Part shown: positions 11,349 to 20,801 of the stretch, one piece after another
Position numbering within the stretch: position 1 is the stretch's first letter
How the letters are laid out: each line of letters begins with the position of its first letter
Origin: Prochlorococcus sp. AG-355-I04
Lineage (GTDB): Bacteria > Cyanobacteriota > Cyanobacteriia > PCC-6307 > Cyanobiaceae
Direction: 5' to 3'
Assembly: GCA_003280915.1 (NCBI GenBank)
Contig: QCDL01000004.1
Span: 101,190-163,366 of the forward strand
DNA length: 62,177 nt
The notes under the pieces: model-generated
Database searches by the model: none
The model's input: only the letters and a program-made list of their open reading frames with translations
Told to the model about the DNA's origin: nothing
Translations under genes and position numbers: made by a program

Positions 11349-11352
11349 TGTT

Positions 11353-12102
11353 ATGTTAAGTATCCGACGAATTTCTAATAGTCGTTGGTGGCATAAAAAG
11401 AAAAATTGGCTATTTTTTGCAATTTTTTTATTTTTGGTTTTTGTAAGAATATCAAAAGGAGCTTTTTATAAAGATTTTTATTACTTTATTTCAAAACCTT
11501 TTTGGCCTGGTCAATTTCAAAAAGAAATTGTTCTTGAGAGTATTGATCAAGAATATTTAATAAAGTTAAATCTTCTTACAAAAGATAATATAAGATTGCG
11601 ACAAATCTTATCTCTTCAAGAATCATCTAATGATGAACATATTTCAGCTGCAGTTATTTCGCGAAAAACAGGAGGTTGGTGGAGACAAATAATTTTAAAC
11701 AAAGGTTCAAAGGATGGAGTAGAAATTGGCAATATTGTGATTGGTCCGGGTGGATTATTAGGTAGAGTAAAGAATACTTCTTTATTCACTTCGTCGGTAA
11801 CTTTGATAACTTCTCCAGAAAGTAAGTTAGGCGTTTGGGTGGATAGAATTCAAATCAATGGATTACTAGTCGGTTTAGGAGATGATTATCCTAGCCTAAT
11901 AATTTATTCAAAAGATGCCGATATTAAAGTCGGAGATTTTGTATCATCATCTCCTGCTAGTACGTTATTACCTCCAAACATCCCTATTGGTATTGTCCAA
12001 TCTATAGATGAGACGTTGAAATCAAAAAAAACGGCAAAAATTTCACTTATAGCAAAACCTCATGTAATTGATTGGGTACAAATTTTGAAAGTAAATATTT
12101 AA
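11353..12102 (+). CDS. mreC: Rod-shape determining protein MreC
   Basis: This 249-residue bitopic protein has a basic cytoplasmic start (RRISNSRWWHKKK), one transmembrane helix (about 18-36), a short helical or coiled-coil stretch (about 50-95) and the beta-barrel domain that binds elongasome partners (about 100-249, with VISRKTGGWWRQIILNKG and GVWVDR). The stop codon shares one base with the mreD start (TAATG), indicating coupled translation. It lies in the operon between mreB and mreD. Confidence 0.93.
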   Translation: MLSIRRISNSRWWHKKKNWLFFAIFLFLVFVRISKGAFYKDFYYFISKPFWPGQFQKEIVLESIDQEYLIKLNLLTKDNIRLRQILSLQESSNDEHISAAVISRKTGGWWRQIILNKGSKDGVEIGNIVIGPGGLLGRVKNTSLFTSSVTLITSPESKLGVWVDRIQINGLLVGLGDDYPSLIIYSKDADIKVGDFVSSSPASTLLPPNIPIGIVQSIDETLKSKKTAKISLIAKPHVIDWVQILKVNI

Positions 12103-12617
12103 TGAATAAATTTTTTACCAAAAAATTTTCCATTATAAGCTTTATTTTTATCCCAATTATTTTTTTGTGGCACCCTAATTGGCTTGGATTTTTAGGTGTT
12201 CAGCCTTATTGGCCGTTATTTTGGTTATTGCCTTGGGCAATGATTAATGGATCAATTAATGGATTAGTATTTGGTTTGTTTTTAGGTCTCATCTTAGATT
12301 CCCTAACTTTAAATGAAAGTTTTACTCAAATTCCAGGCCTAATTTTTTGTGGATTTTTCTTTGGGAGAATTAAAACACATAGTGATATTTTGGTGGGGCA
12401 TTTTAGGTATGGTTTAATTTGTTCTTTTGGAAGTTTTTTATGCGGTACTCTTTATCTTGCACAAATTTTGTTTAGAAATTCTTCAGATGGTAATTTTTTA
12501 ATGTTTATTCCAAGTTTTAAAAATATCTTAGCTGAAGTTTTTTTGACAGGTTTGTTTGCTCCCTTTATTTGCTCCCAACTTATAAGGATGTTTAAATTTT
12601 CAAGAAGAAAAGTGTGA
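12102..12617 (+). CDS. mreD: Rod-shape determining protein MreD
   Basis: This 171-residue polytopic membrane protein has about five hydrophobic segments (for example FFTKKFSIISFIFIPIIFLW and LFWLLPWAMINGSINGLVF). Sequence identity to other MreD proteins is normally low, so the call rests on topology and on position after mreC. The ATG at 12102 overlaps the mreC stop by one base. An upstream in-frame TTG at 12072 would lie within mreC and is less likely. It should couple MreB filaments to the periplasmic wall machinery. Confidence 0.85.
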   Translation: MNKFFTKKFSIISFIFIPIIFLWHPNWLGFLGVQPYWPLFWLLPWAMINGSINGLVFGLFLGLILDSLTLNESFTQIPGLIFCGFFFGRIKTHSDILVGHFRYGLICSFGSFLCGTLYLAQILFRNSSDGNFLMFIPSFKNILAEVFLTGLFAPFICSQLIRMFKFSRRKV

Positions 12618-12801
12618 TAATAAATTTTGCCAAGAGAAAAAAATGCTTGAAAAAATTTATATATCTTCAATTAATGTAAAATGTTTGTAAACCCTAGGAA
12701 TATCTCTTTGAGGGTTCGTAATGTTATATTTTTAATTGTTAGAATAAATGTTCAATGCAATAGTTCTTTGCTTTGAAATATCGAGAAATCTTTTTTTAAC
12801 T

Positions 12802-13548
12802 ATGTCAAAAGCAAGAATTTTAGTTGTTGATGATGAACCAGCAGTTTTGAAGGTATTAGTTACGAGGCTTCAACTTGCAGGATATCAGGTATATTCAGCC
12901 ACTAACGGCGAAGAAGCTCTTGAGTCTTTCCACAGGGATTCCCCAGATTTGATAGTTCTTGATGTTATGCTTCCAAAAATGGATGGATTTGCTGTTTGTA
13001 GAAGAATTAGAGCTGAGTCAGTAGTACCAATAATATTTTTAACCGCTCTAGAGGCTATTTCAGAGAGAGTTGCTGGTTTGGATTTAGGAGCCGATGATTA
13101 CTTATCTAAACCATTTAGCCCAAAAGAGTTAGAGGCCAGAATAGCTACAATTTTGAGAAGAATGGGGCCAACTGTATCGGTTACTGAAACCAAAGAAGTT
13201 CCTTCAGGCAAAGGAGTTATGAAATTTGGAAGTTTAGTTGTTGATACTAATCGCAGACAAGTTTCTAGAGCTGGAGATAGAATTAGTCTAACTTATACTG
13301 AATTTAGTCTCCTAGAGTTATTATTTGACGAACCTGGTAAAGTTGTTCCTCGAGCAGAAATTTTGGAACAGCTGTGGGGCTATCCTCCTCGTAGAGCGGC
13401 AGATTTAAGAGTTGTAGATGTATATGTTGCAAGACTAAGAGGTAAATTGGAACCAGATCCAAGAAATCCAGAATTAATACTAACTGTTAGAGGAATTGGT
13501 TACGCATCTCAGAGAGTTGGCGAAACAGCAACATCTTTGGCAAGTTGA
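12802..13548 (+). CDS. OmpR/PhoB-type response regulator, RpaB-like
   Basis: This two-component transcription factor has 248 residues from ATG 12802. The ORF can be extended 18 codons upstream, but that extension does not resemble the family. The receiver domain (about 4-118) has the acidic pocket DDE (10-12), phospho-acceptor Asp54, Thr81 and Lys103. The output domain (about 145-240) is a winged helix with EILEQLWGYPPRR and RVVDVYVARLRGKL. The output part resembles cyanobacterial RpaB (ycf27), but the receiver differs, so it may be a paralogue rather than RpaB itself. It sits between mreBCD and lysS with no histidine kinase gene adjacent. Confidence 0.93.
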   Translation: MSKARILVVDDEPAVLKVLVTRLQLAGYQVYSATNGEEALESFHRDSPDLIVLDVMLPKMDGFAVCRRIRAESVVPIIFLTALEAISERVAGLDLGADDYLSKPFSPKELEARIATILRRMGPTVSVTETKEVPSGKGVMKFGSLVVDTNRRQVSRAGDRISLTYTEFSLLELLFDEPGKVVPRAEILEQLWGYPPRRAADLRVVDVYVARLRGKLEPDPRNPELILTVRGIGYASQRVGETATSLAS

Positions 13549-13598
13549 GCAATAGTCTGATAATTTTATTAAATAAAACAAATATATTTAAATAAATT

Positions 13599-15110
13599 TT
13601 GTCTGAAATTAAAGAAGCGCGCTTACAAAAAGCTAGTTCACTCGTGAATAAAGGATTTGCTTCTTACGCACAGAGCTTTAAGGTATCACATACTACCAGT
13701 TTTCTTATTCAAAAATTTGATCATTTAGAAAATGGTCAAGAGGAAGACTTCAGTGTTTCTATTGCTGGTAGAGTTCTGGCAAAAAGGGTAATGGGCAAAA
13801 TTGCCTTTTTCACAATAAGCGATCAAGAAGGTCAGATTCAGCTTTATTTAGATAAAAGGATTATTAATTTCAATTTAGAAAAACAAAAATTACTTTCTTT
13901 TGAAGATCTCAAGGAAATAGTAGATATTGGTGATTGGATAGGAGTCTATGGAACTATTAAAAAAACTAATAAAGGTGAGCTTTCAATTAAAGTAGAAAAA
14001 TGGGAAATGTTATCCAAATCATTACAACCTCTCCCAGATAAATGGCATGGATTGACTGATATTGAAAAAAGATATAGACAACGTTATTTAGATTTAATAG
14101 TTAATCCTCACTCTAAAAATGTATTTAAAACCAGAGCGAAATGTATAAGTTTTATAAGAAAATGGCTAGATAATAGAAATTTTTTAGAGATAGAGACTCC
14201 AATTCTGCAATCTGAAGCTGGTGGTGCTGAAGCAAGACCATTTATAACTCATCACAATACATTAGATATTCCGTTGTATTTAAGAATAGCTACAGAATTA
14301 CATTTAAAGAGAATGGTTGTTGGAGGTTTTGAGAAAGTCTATGAATTGGGAAGAATCTTCCGTAATGAGGGGATAAGTACAAGGCATAATCCAGAATTCA
14401 CCTCAGTGGAAATTTATGAAGCTTATTCTGATTATGTAGATATGATGAATTTAACTGAAGAATTGATTAAAGATGTCGTAGCTGATGCATGTGGGTCCTT
14501 AACTATAAATTATCAAAATAAAGAAATTGATTTTTCTAAGCCTTGGTCAAGAATATCCATGAAAGCTATTGTCAAAAAATATACAGGGATTGATTTTGAT
14601 TCTTTCAGTGGAGACTTTCTAGCAGCAAAACAAGCCGTTAAAAATATCAATGTTGATTGTTCTAATAAAGTAAATACTATGGGAAGACTTTTAAATGAGG
14701 TCTTCGAGCAAAAAGTAGAATCAAAACTTATAGAACCCACTTTTGTTATCGATTATCCTGTTGAAATTTCTCCTTTAGCTAGGCCTCATCATGATAATAA
14801 AGAAATAGTTCAGAGATTTGAATTATTCATTGTTGGTCGAGAACTGGCAAATGCGTTTAGTGAGTTGATAGATCCAGTAGATCAAAGAGAAAGAATGCAA
14901 TTACAGCAATCTCTTAGAGATGAAGGAGATCTTGAGGCTCACTGTATAGATGAAGATTTTTTAAATGCTTTAGAGATTGGCATGCCGCCTACGGGAGGAT
15001 TAGGTATAGGCATTGATAGGCTAATTATGTTAATTACTAATAGCGCATCGATTAGAGATGTAATCCCTTTCCCATTGTTAAAACCAGAAATAACTTCCAA
15101 AAAAAGTTAA
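13599..15110 (+). CDS. lysS: Lysyl-tRNA synthetase, class II
   Basis: This 503-residue class IIb aminoacyl-tRNA synthetase charges tRNA-Lys. It has an N-terminal OB-fold anticodon-binding domain (about 50-165, [20 protein letters not shown]) and a catalytic domain with motif 2 ([21 protein letters not shown]) and motif 3 ([12 protein letters not shown]). The start is TTG 13599 ([12 protein letters not shown]); no nearer ATG fits. It follows the response regulator by 50 bases and is followed by a small conserved gene. Confidence 0.97.
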   Translation: MSEIKEARLQKASSLVNKGFASYAQSFKVSHTTSFLIQKFDHLENGQEEDFSVSIAGRVLAKRVMGKIAFFTISDQEGQIQLYLDKRIINFNLEKQKLLSFEDLKEIVDIGDWIGVYGTIKKTNKGELSIKVEKWEMLSKSLQPLPDKWHGLTDIEKRYRQRYLDLIVNPHSKNVFKTRAKCISFIRKWLDNRNFLEIETPILQSEAGGAEARPFITHHNTLDIPLYLRIATELHLKRMVVGGFEKVYELGRIFRNEGISTRHNPEFTSVEIYEAYSDYVDMMNLTEELIKDVVADACGSLTINYQNKEIDFSKPWSRISMKAIVKKYTGIDFDSFSGDFLAAKQAVKNINVDCSNKVNTMGRLLNEVFEQKVESKLIEPTFVIDYPVEISPLARPHHDNKEIVQRFELFIVGRELANAFSELIDPVDQRERMQLQQSLRDEGDLEAHCIDEDFLNALEIGMPPTGGLGIGIDRLIMLITNSASIRDVIPFPLLKPEITSKKS

Positions 15111-15166
15111 AAATTACCCTCGAATGAAGTAAAATAGATAAATCAATCCAATACGAAATTTTTTAA

Positions 15167-15412
15167 ATGAGTGGTGAACGTGTTGGTTTCCGTTTCAAAC
15201 ACGCGGATGCAGTAGTAAAAAGAAATCCTCAAGGCCGATCAAGAAGAGGTTGGGTTATTGAACCAGTAGAGCAAACTACAAGTAGAGGTACAAAAATGCC
15301 TGCATACAAAATTCGCTGGAGAGATAGTGAGAGGCCAGAAACTGTATTGCAACATATGCTAATTGCAGATCCAGATCCTTCCCCACCTCCAACTTCAGTA
15401 AGTTTAGATTGA
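15167..15412 (+). CDS. Small basic conserved protein, unknown function
   Basis: This 81-residue protein is not assigned to a function. It is rich in Arg and Lys in the first half (RVGFRFKHADAVVKRN, GRSRRGW) and has a beta-type middle, GWVIEPVEQTT to AYKIRWRDSERPETVLQHML. That pattern would suit a small SH3- or Tudor-like barrel. It ends in a proline-rich acidic tail (DPDPSPPP). The lack of any signal or membrane segment points to the cytosol. It lies 56 bases after lysS and converges on smpB. Confidence 0.8.
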   Translation: MSGERVGFRFKHADAVVKRNPQGRSRRGWVIEPVEQTTSRGTKMPAYKIRWRDSERPETVLQHMLIADPDPSPPPTSVSLD

Positions 15413-15438
15413 TACTTTCCATAATTCTGACTAATCTT

Positions 15439-15933
15439 TTATCTTTTTAGTGCAGAGTTGATTTCTTTTTTTATGCTTTTTTGTTTTTCATCTTGTCGTT
15501 TGTCATGTAATTTTTTCCCTTTACCAACTCCAATAGTTAGTTTTATCCATGAGCCTTTTAAATAAAGAGATAATGGAACAATAGTCATTCCTTTTTTTTC
15601 AGTATTAGATTTCATTTTTATTATTTCTTTTTTATGTAGTAGCAACTTTCTATTTCTTAGTGGATCATGATTAAAGAAAGACCCCACATTTTTATGTGGT
15701 GAAATGTGAACATTTAATAATAAGATCTCCCCATCTCTGAATGAACAGTATCCGTCTCTTAAATTTGCTTTTCCGTTTCTAATAGACTTTACTTCAGTCC
15801 CTAAAAGCTCAATTCCAGCTTCGATTGTTTCAGATATTGCATATTGAAATTTTGCATATCTATTATCAGCTAGAAGTTTAAAATTATTTGATTTATTAGT
15901 ATTTTTTTTAACTTTGTTTGAATTTTTTGCCAT
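15439..15933 (-). CDS. smpB: SsrA-binding protein SmpB
   Basis: This 164-residue protein binds tmRNA and brings it to stalled ribosomes in trans-translation. The family core is clear: [20 protein letters not shown], then [18 protein letters not shown], and the C-terminal [15 protein letters not shown] tail that enters the decoding site. It has a basic N-terminal extension ([15 protein letters not shown]). Its partner tmRNA is not in this window. It is divergent from ruvB with 52 bases between start codons. Confidence 0.96.
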   Translation of the reverse strand: MAKNSNKVKKNTNKSNNFKLLADNRYAKFQYAISETIEAGIELLGTEVKSIRNGKANLRDGYCSFRDGEILLLNVHISPHKNVGSFFNHDPLRNRKLLLHKKEIIKMKSNTEKKGMTIVPLSLYLKGSWIKLTIGVGKGKKLHDKRQDEKQKSIKKEINSALKR

Positions 15934-15985
15934 TTTAGTTGTAAAAAATCTTTCTACTCAGAACAATTGCAATTAACCTTTCATT

Positions 15986-17044
15986 ATGGCAATAATTTCT
16001 TCCAATATAGGCGATAATGACTTTTCTTTTCGAAAAAAAGAACTTAGGCTAGTTGATTCAAAAAACATTCCAGAAGAAAAGAGAAATAATAATTTGAACT
16101 TAGCCCGTCCTCTTAATTTAAAAGAATTTATTGGCCAAGAACAACTTAAATCTTCTTTAAGAATAGCTATAGATGCTTCAATTATTAGAAAAGAACCTTT
16201 GGAGCATACTCTTTTATATGGACAACCTGGTCTAGGTAAGACTACTCTTGCTTTTTTGATAGCCCACGAATTGAATACAAAATGTAGGATTGCGACTGCA
16301 CCAGCAATTGAAAGACCAAGAGATATTGTAGGTTTACTTCTTGGATTAAAAGAAGGTGAAGTTTTATTTATCGATGAGATACATCGCTTAAATAGGTTAA
16401 CTGAAGAGTTGTTATATTCTGCAATGGAGGATTTTAGACTTGACTTGACGATGGGAGCTAATAGAGGAGCCCGTTGCAGAACAATTAATCTTCCTAGGTT
16501 TACTCTGATTGGCGCGACAACTAAATTAGCTTCAATAAGTGCACCTCTAAGAGATAGATTTGGGATATCTCAGAAAATTGAATTCTATACATGTGATGAA
16601 TTAAAACAAATTATTGTTAATTTCTCCCGATTAATAAACCTCAATTTAGAAGATGAAGCATCTTATGATTTGGCAAAGATATCTCGAGGGACTCCAAGAA
16701 TTGCATTAAGATTATTAAGACGGGTTAGAGATTATGCTCAAGTTGTTATGAAAACTAATACTATCTCAGTGAATTTAATAAAAAAAGCTTTAAATTCTTA
16801 CCAAATAGACGAAAAAGGATTGGATTCTTTAGATAGACAGTATTTATCTTTTCTTAACCAAAACAATAATATTCCAACTGGCCTTGATTCAATTGCATCT
16901 GGGTTGGGCGATGATTCTTCAATGTTAGAATTTGTTGTTGAGCCATATCTTATTAAAATTGGTTTTCTAACGAGAACTCCTCGAGGAAGATTGCTTACTG
17001 CTTTAGGAAAAAAGTACATTGATTCAAAAGATGATAACTTTTAA
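15986..17044 (+). CDS. ruvB: Holliday junction branch migration helicase RuvB
   Basis: This 352-residue AAA+ motor works with RuvA and RuvC at Holliday junctions. Walker A is GQPGLGKTT (residues 79-87) and Walker B is [18 protein letters not shown]. Sensor and arginine-finger regions [18 protein letters not shown] follow, and the C-terminal winged helix ends [15 protein letters not shown]. The N-terminal 40 residues are longer than in E. coli. Its end overlaps the start of the TPR gene by 14 bases. Confidence 0.97.
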   Translation: MAIISSNIGDNDFSFRKKELRLVDSKNIPEEKRNNNLNLARPLNLKEFIGQEQLKSSLRIAIDASIIRKEPLEHTLLYGQPGLGKTTLAFLIAHELNTKCRIATAPAIERPRDIVGLLLGLKEGEVLFIDEIHRLNRLTEELLYSAMEDFRLDLTMGANRGARCRTINLPRFTLIGATTKLASISAPLRDRFGISQKIEFYTCDELKQIIVNFSRLINLNLEDEASYDLAKISRGTPRIALRLLRRVRDYAQVVMKTNTISVNLIKKALNSYQIDEKGLDSLDRQYLSFLNQNNNIPTGLDSIASGLGDDSSMLEFVVEPYLIKIGFLTRTPRGRLLTALGKKYIDSKDDNF

Positions 17045-17819
17045 AAAAGTTAAGGTTTGTTTTTTATTAATTTTTATTTTTTTCAATATTTTTTATATTG
17101 CACCATGCTATTCATTATCTTCGAGAGAGGATTTGTTTAAAAATGCGTTAGATCTTAGTTCAGGCGGAAAATTTAATCTCGCGTTACAAGAATGGAATCA
17201 ATATCTCGATTCTTATCCTGATGATGCTGCAGGTTTTAGCAATAGAGGAAATGTAAGACTTGTTGTAGGAGATGTTAAGGGATCAATAGATGACCAAAAT
17301 AAGGCAATAAGTTTGAATCCTAGTGAAATAGATCCTTACATTAACAGGGGGATTGCTGAGGAAGCATTGGGTTTATGGTCGCAAGCGAAAAAGGATTATA
17401 TGTTCGTTATTTCCCTAGATAGTAAAAATTTCTCTGCATTATATAATTTAGCTAACGTAGAAGGATCTACATCCCATTGGGATAAAGCAAGAGATTTATT
17501 CTCCAAAGCTGCTTTATACAATCCAGGATTTGCCATGGCTAGGTCAAGTTTGGCGTTAGCAGATTTCCAGTTGGGAAATATTGATGAAGCTGAAAAAGAA
17601 TTAATAAAGTTAATTAGACGTTATCCAACTTTTGCAGATGCTAGGGCAGCTTTAACAGCTTTGAGTTGGTTTAATGGTGAAGCTGGTAAAGCAGAGAGTA
17701 ATTGGATAGCGGTAACTGAATTAGATCCTAGATATAGTGATGAAGAATGGTTAAAAAAAATAAGAAGATGGCCTCCTCAACCAATTAAAGATTTAATGAA
17801 TTTTATCGATTTAAAATAA
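17031..17819 (+). CDS. Exported tetratricopeptide repeat protein
   Basis: From ATG 17031 this is a 262-residue protein with a signal peptide ([10 protein letters not shown] then a long Phe/Ile/Leu core and APCYS). A Cys in that region could make it a lipoprotein, but the lipobox is not clear. Consecutive TPR units follow: [76 protein letters not shown] and [19 protein letters not shown] proteins act as assembly scaffolds; in cyanobacteria several serve thylakoid complex assembly. The partner cannot be inferred here. It overlaps ruvB by 14 bases and precedes the amidohydrolase by 3. Confidence 0.9.
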   Translation: MITFKKVKVCFLLIFIFFNIFYIAPCYSLSSREDLFKNALDLSSGGKFNLALQEWNQYLDSYPDDAAGFSNRGNVRLVVGDVKGSIDDQNKAISLNPSEIDPYINRGIAEEALGLWSQAKKDYMFVISLDSKNFSALYNLANVEGSTSHWDKARDLFSKAALYNPGFAMARSSLALADFQLGNIDEAEKELIKLIRRYPTFADARAALTALSWFNGEAGKAESNWIAVTELDPRYSDEEWLKKIRRWPPQPIKDLMNFIDLK

Positions 17820-17822
17820 GTA

Positions 17823-19007
17823 ATGAATAGAGATCAGTTACATAAAAAAATTGATTCGTTTAATGATGAACTAATTAACTTAAGAAGACATATCCATGAA
17901 CATCCGGAATTGAGTGGACTTGAAAATCAAACAGCGATCTTGATCAGTGGTTTTTTAAAAGATATTGGTTGGAATGTTAGAGAATCTATAGGTAGGACTG
18001 GAGTTATAGCTGATTTTGGCCCTCTAGATAAAGGTATTATAGGTTTACGAGTGGATATGGATGCATTGCCAATATTTGAGGAAACTAAATTAAGTTTTTC
18101 TTCAAAAGTAGATGGTGTTATGCATGCCTGTGGTCACGATTTGCATATCTCGATTGGATTGGGTGTCGCAAAAATTATTAAGGATTTAAAACTAAATTTT
18201 GGGACTCGGATAATTTTTCAGCCTGCTGAAGAAATTGCGAGTGGAGCTAGATGGATGATTAAGGATGGTGCAACTAATGGTTTAACCCATATTTTTGGAG
18301 TTCATGTCTACCCTGATTTATCCGTAGGGACTATTGGCATTAAAGAGGGAAGTTTAACTGCAGCTGCTGGAGAACTTAATGTTGAGATTAAAGGAAAATC
18401 AGGCCATGGTGCTCGACCTCATGAAGGAGTTGATGCTATTTGGGCTGCCTCAAAAGTTATCTCGGGAATTCAAGAATCAATTACACGGAAGTTAGACCCT
18501 CTAGATCCAGTAGTAATAACTTTTGGGAAAATAAATGGTGGCAATGCATTCAATGTTCTCGCAGAAAAGGTTAATTTAATTGGTACTGTTAGATGCACTA
18601 ATCGTAAAGTATTTATGAATATTGGTAATTGGCTCAATGAAAATATCACTTCTTTAGCTAATAGTTGCGGAGCTGAAGCAAAAGTAATATTTAGAGAAAT
18701 CACTCCGGCAGTTAATAATAATCCTGAAATGAATAGAGTCCTCAGAGATTCGGGAATTAAGGTTTTGGGTCAAGAAAATGTAATCGAATTACAAAAACCA
18801 TCATTAGGAGCTGAGGATTTCGCTGAATTCTTAAATGAAATTCCTGGAGCTATGTTTAGGCTTGGGGTTTCTAGTTCCAATGGATGTGCTCCTCTTCATA
18901 GTTCTAAATTTGATCCGGATGAAAGAGCTATTGCTGTTGGAATTAAAGTGATAACAGAATCCATAGTAAAATTAAATAATGAAATAATTAATACTATTGG
19001 CAAATGA
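17823..19007 (+). CDS. M20-family metal-dependent amidohydrolase/aminoacylase
   Basis: This 394-residue enzyme is related to hippurate, N-acyl-amino-acid and auxin-conjugate hydrolases. The metal-binding residues are visible in MHACGHDLHISIG (Cys and His ligands), PAEEIASGARWMI (catalytic Glu pair), FGVHVYPD and GAEDFAEF, with a dimerisation-domain insert between (ELNVEIKGKSGHGARPHEG). It would cleave an amide bond from an N-acylated amino acid in the cytosol. The start ATG 17823 follows the TPR gene by 3 bases, and its stop overlaps the next ATG (ATGA). Confidence 0.92.
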   Translation: MNRDQLHKKIDSFNDELINLRRHIHEHPELSGLENQTAILISGFLKDIGWNVRESIGRTGVIADFGPLDKGIIGLRVDMDALPIFEETKLSFSSKVDGVMHACGHDLHISIGLGVAKIIKDLKLNFGTRIIFQPAEEIASGARWMIKDGATNGLTHIFGVHVYPDLSVGTIGIKEGSLTAAAGELNVEIKGKSGHGARPHEGVDAIWAASKVISGIQESITRKLDPLDPVVITFGKINGGNAFNVLAEKVNLIGTVRCTNRKVFMNIGNWLNENITSLANSCGAEAKVIFREITPAVNNNPEMNRVLRDSGIKVLGQENVIELQKPSLGAEDFAEFLNEIPGAMFRLGVSSSNGCAPLHSSKFDPDERAIAVGIKVITESIVKLNNEIINTIGK

Positions 19008-19219
19008 AAATTAATAAAAGATTTATTTTATCTTTTGTAGCTCCTTTCATGATTTTTATGTCTGCCATTGGATTAATATTTAGGGATAATTCCAAGAAGA
19101 TTTTTTATTTACCTATTGGCTTAATGGGGATTGTAATTATTTTGGAGAGGGGTATGAGCAGACAATTGGATAGAAAAAATATTTTAAAAAAGATAAAGTC
19201 TTACAAAAAAAATAAATAA
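19004..19219 (+). CDS. Small two-helix membrane protein, unknown function
   Basis: This 71-residue protein is predicted by eye to have two transmembrane helices (about residues 8-26 and 35-49) separated by a short charged loop (RDNSKK), and a strongly basic tail (RKNILKKIKSYKKNK). It resembles the short, poorly described membrane proteins widespread in cyanobacteria, with no assigned function. Its ATG overlaps the amidohydrolase stop by four bases, so it is the last gene of the ruvB-TPR-amidohydrolase run. Confidence 0.78.
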   Translation: MKINKRFILSFVAPFMIFMSAIGLIFRDNSKKIFYLPIGLMGIVIILERGMSRQLDRKNILKKIKSYKKNK

Positions 19220-19288
19220 AACAATTTTATTTATTTTCGCGCAATATGAGATGACTTATTTTTAGAAAAGAGCTATTAATAAGATAAA

Positions 19289-19372
19289 TACTAGGGGTGC
19301 TAAGAAATTTAACTTAGCTGAGATCATACCCTTTGAACCTGAATCATTAATTTCGATTCAGGGAAGTTGAGA
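19289..19372 (+). promoter_or_regulatory. TPP riboswitch (THI element) upstream of thiC
   Basis: The conserved thi-box elements are present in order: GGGGTGC (19294-19300), a P3 arm CTAAG...CTTAG, the core CTGAGAT (19318-19324), ACCCTTTGAACCTGAATC and GATTCAGGGAAG (19355-19366). The GAATC/GATTC pair closes the pyrophosphate-sensing arm. It is expected to repress thiC when thiamine pyrophosphate is high. A possible -10 (TAAGAT, 19280-19285) places the transcript start near 19291, right at the aptamer. The thiC ATG is 45 bases downstream, with no strong T-tailed terminator between, so control of translation or of a weak terminator is more likely. Confidence 0.95.
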
Positions 19373-19416
19373 TTTGATCAAACTTTAGTAATACCACTTT
19401 TAAAAATTAAGAAATT

Positions 19417-20787
19417 ATGAGAAGTTCTTGGATTAAGCCTCGCCTTGGGAAAGACAATGTAACTCAGATGAACTTTGCGAGAAACGGATATATCACTGAA
19501 GAAATGGATTTTGTTGCTAAAAAAGAGAATCTTCCTTCTTCTTTAATAATGGAAGAAGTGGCAAGAGGAAGATTAATTATTCCAGCTAATATTAATCATT
19601 TGAATCTTGAGCCAATGTCTATAGGTATTGCTTCAAGATGCAAAGTTAATGCCAATATTGGTGCTTCCCCTAACGCAAGTGATATCAATGAAGAAGTAGA
19701 AAAGCTCAAACTTGCTGTTAAATATGGTGCTGATACGGTTATGGATCTTTCTACGGGAGGAGTAAATTTAGATGAAGTCCGACAAGCAATTATTCAGGAA
19801 TCTCCTGTTCCCATAGGAACTGTTCCTGTTTATCAAGCTTTAGAAAGTGTTCATGGTTCAATAGATAGACTAACAGAAGACGATTTTCTTCATATTATTG
19901 AAAAACATTGTCAGCAGGGCGTAGATTATCAAACTATTCATGCTGGTCTATTAATAGAGCATTTGCCAAAAGTTAAAGGAAGAATTACTGGAATTGTAAG
20001 TAGAGGGGGAGGTATTTTAGCCCAGTGGATGTTACATCATTTTAAACAAAATCCCCTCTATACAAGGTTTGATGATATCTGTGAGATTTTCAAGAAATAT
20101 GATTGTACTTTTTCTCTCGGAGATTCACTTAGGCCTGGATGTTTGCATGATGCTTCTGATGATGCTCAGCTAGCTGAATTGAAGACCTTAGGCCAGCTTA
20201 CTCGAAGAGCATGGGAACATAATGTTCAAGTAATGGTTGAGGGTCCTGGTCATGTACCTATGGATCAAATTGAGTTTAATGTAAGAAAGCAAATGGAGGA
20301 ATGTTCAGAGGCTCCTTTTTATGTGCTTGGTCCATTAGTAACTGATATTTCGCCTGGATATGATCATATTTCAAGTGCTATTGGAGCTGCTATGGCGGGT
20401 TGGTATGGAACTTCAATGTTGTGTTACGTAACTCCTAAGGAACACTTAGGTCTCCCAAATGCAGAGGATGTACGAGAAGGATTAATTGCTTATAAGATTG
20501 CTGCTCATGCTGCTGACATTGCAAGACATCGAGCTGGAGTTCGTGATAGAGATGACGAACTTAGTCATGCTAGGTATAACTTTGACTGGAATAAACAATT
20601 TGAACTTTCATTAGATCCAGAAAGGGCAAAGCAGTATCATGATGAGACACTTCCTGAAGAAATATTTAAAAAGGCTGAGTTTTGTTCAATGTGTGGACCT
20701 AAACATTGCCCAATGAATTCAAAAATTTCTGATGAATCTCTTGATCAACTTCAAGATAAACTTGAAAGTTGTAATAATTTAGTATAG
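19417..20787 (+). CDS. thiC: Phosphomethylpyrimidine synthase ThiC
   Basis: This radical SAM enzyme converts aminoimidazole ribotide to hydroxymethylpyrimidine phosphate in thiamine synthesis. The 456 residues form the core TIM barrel without the long N-terminal domain of the E. coli enzyme. The C-terminal cluster-binding motif C-x2-C-x4-C ([12 protein letters not shown], residues about 423-431) is intact. Other marks are [26 protein letters not shown] and [13 protein letters not shown]. It is controlled by the TPP riboswitch just upstream and stands convergent to tktA with 14 bases between stops. Confidence 0.98.
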   Translation: MRSSWIKPRLGKDNVTQMNFARNGYITEEMDFVAKKENLPSSLIMEEVARGRLIIPANINHLNLEPMSIGIASRCKVNANIGASPNASDINEEVEKLKLAVKYGADTVMDLSTGGVNLDEVRQAIIQESPVPIGTVPVYQALESVHGSIDRLTEDDFLHIIEKHCQQGVDYQTIHAGLLIEHLPKVKGRITGIVSRGGGILAQWMLHHFKQNPLYTRFDDICEIFKKYDCTFSLGDSLRPGCLHDASDDAQLAELKTLGQLTRRAWEHNVQVMVEGPGHVPMDQIEFNVRKQMEECSEAPFYVLGPLVTDISPGYDHISSAIGAAMAGWYGTSMLCYVTPKEHLGLPNAEDVREGLIAYKIAAHAADIARHRAGVRDRDDELSHARYNFDWNKQFELSLDPERAKQYHDETLPEEIFKKAEFCSMCGPKHCPMNSKISDESLDQLQDKLESCNNLV

Positions 20788-20801
20788 ATACCAATAAATA
20801 T

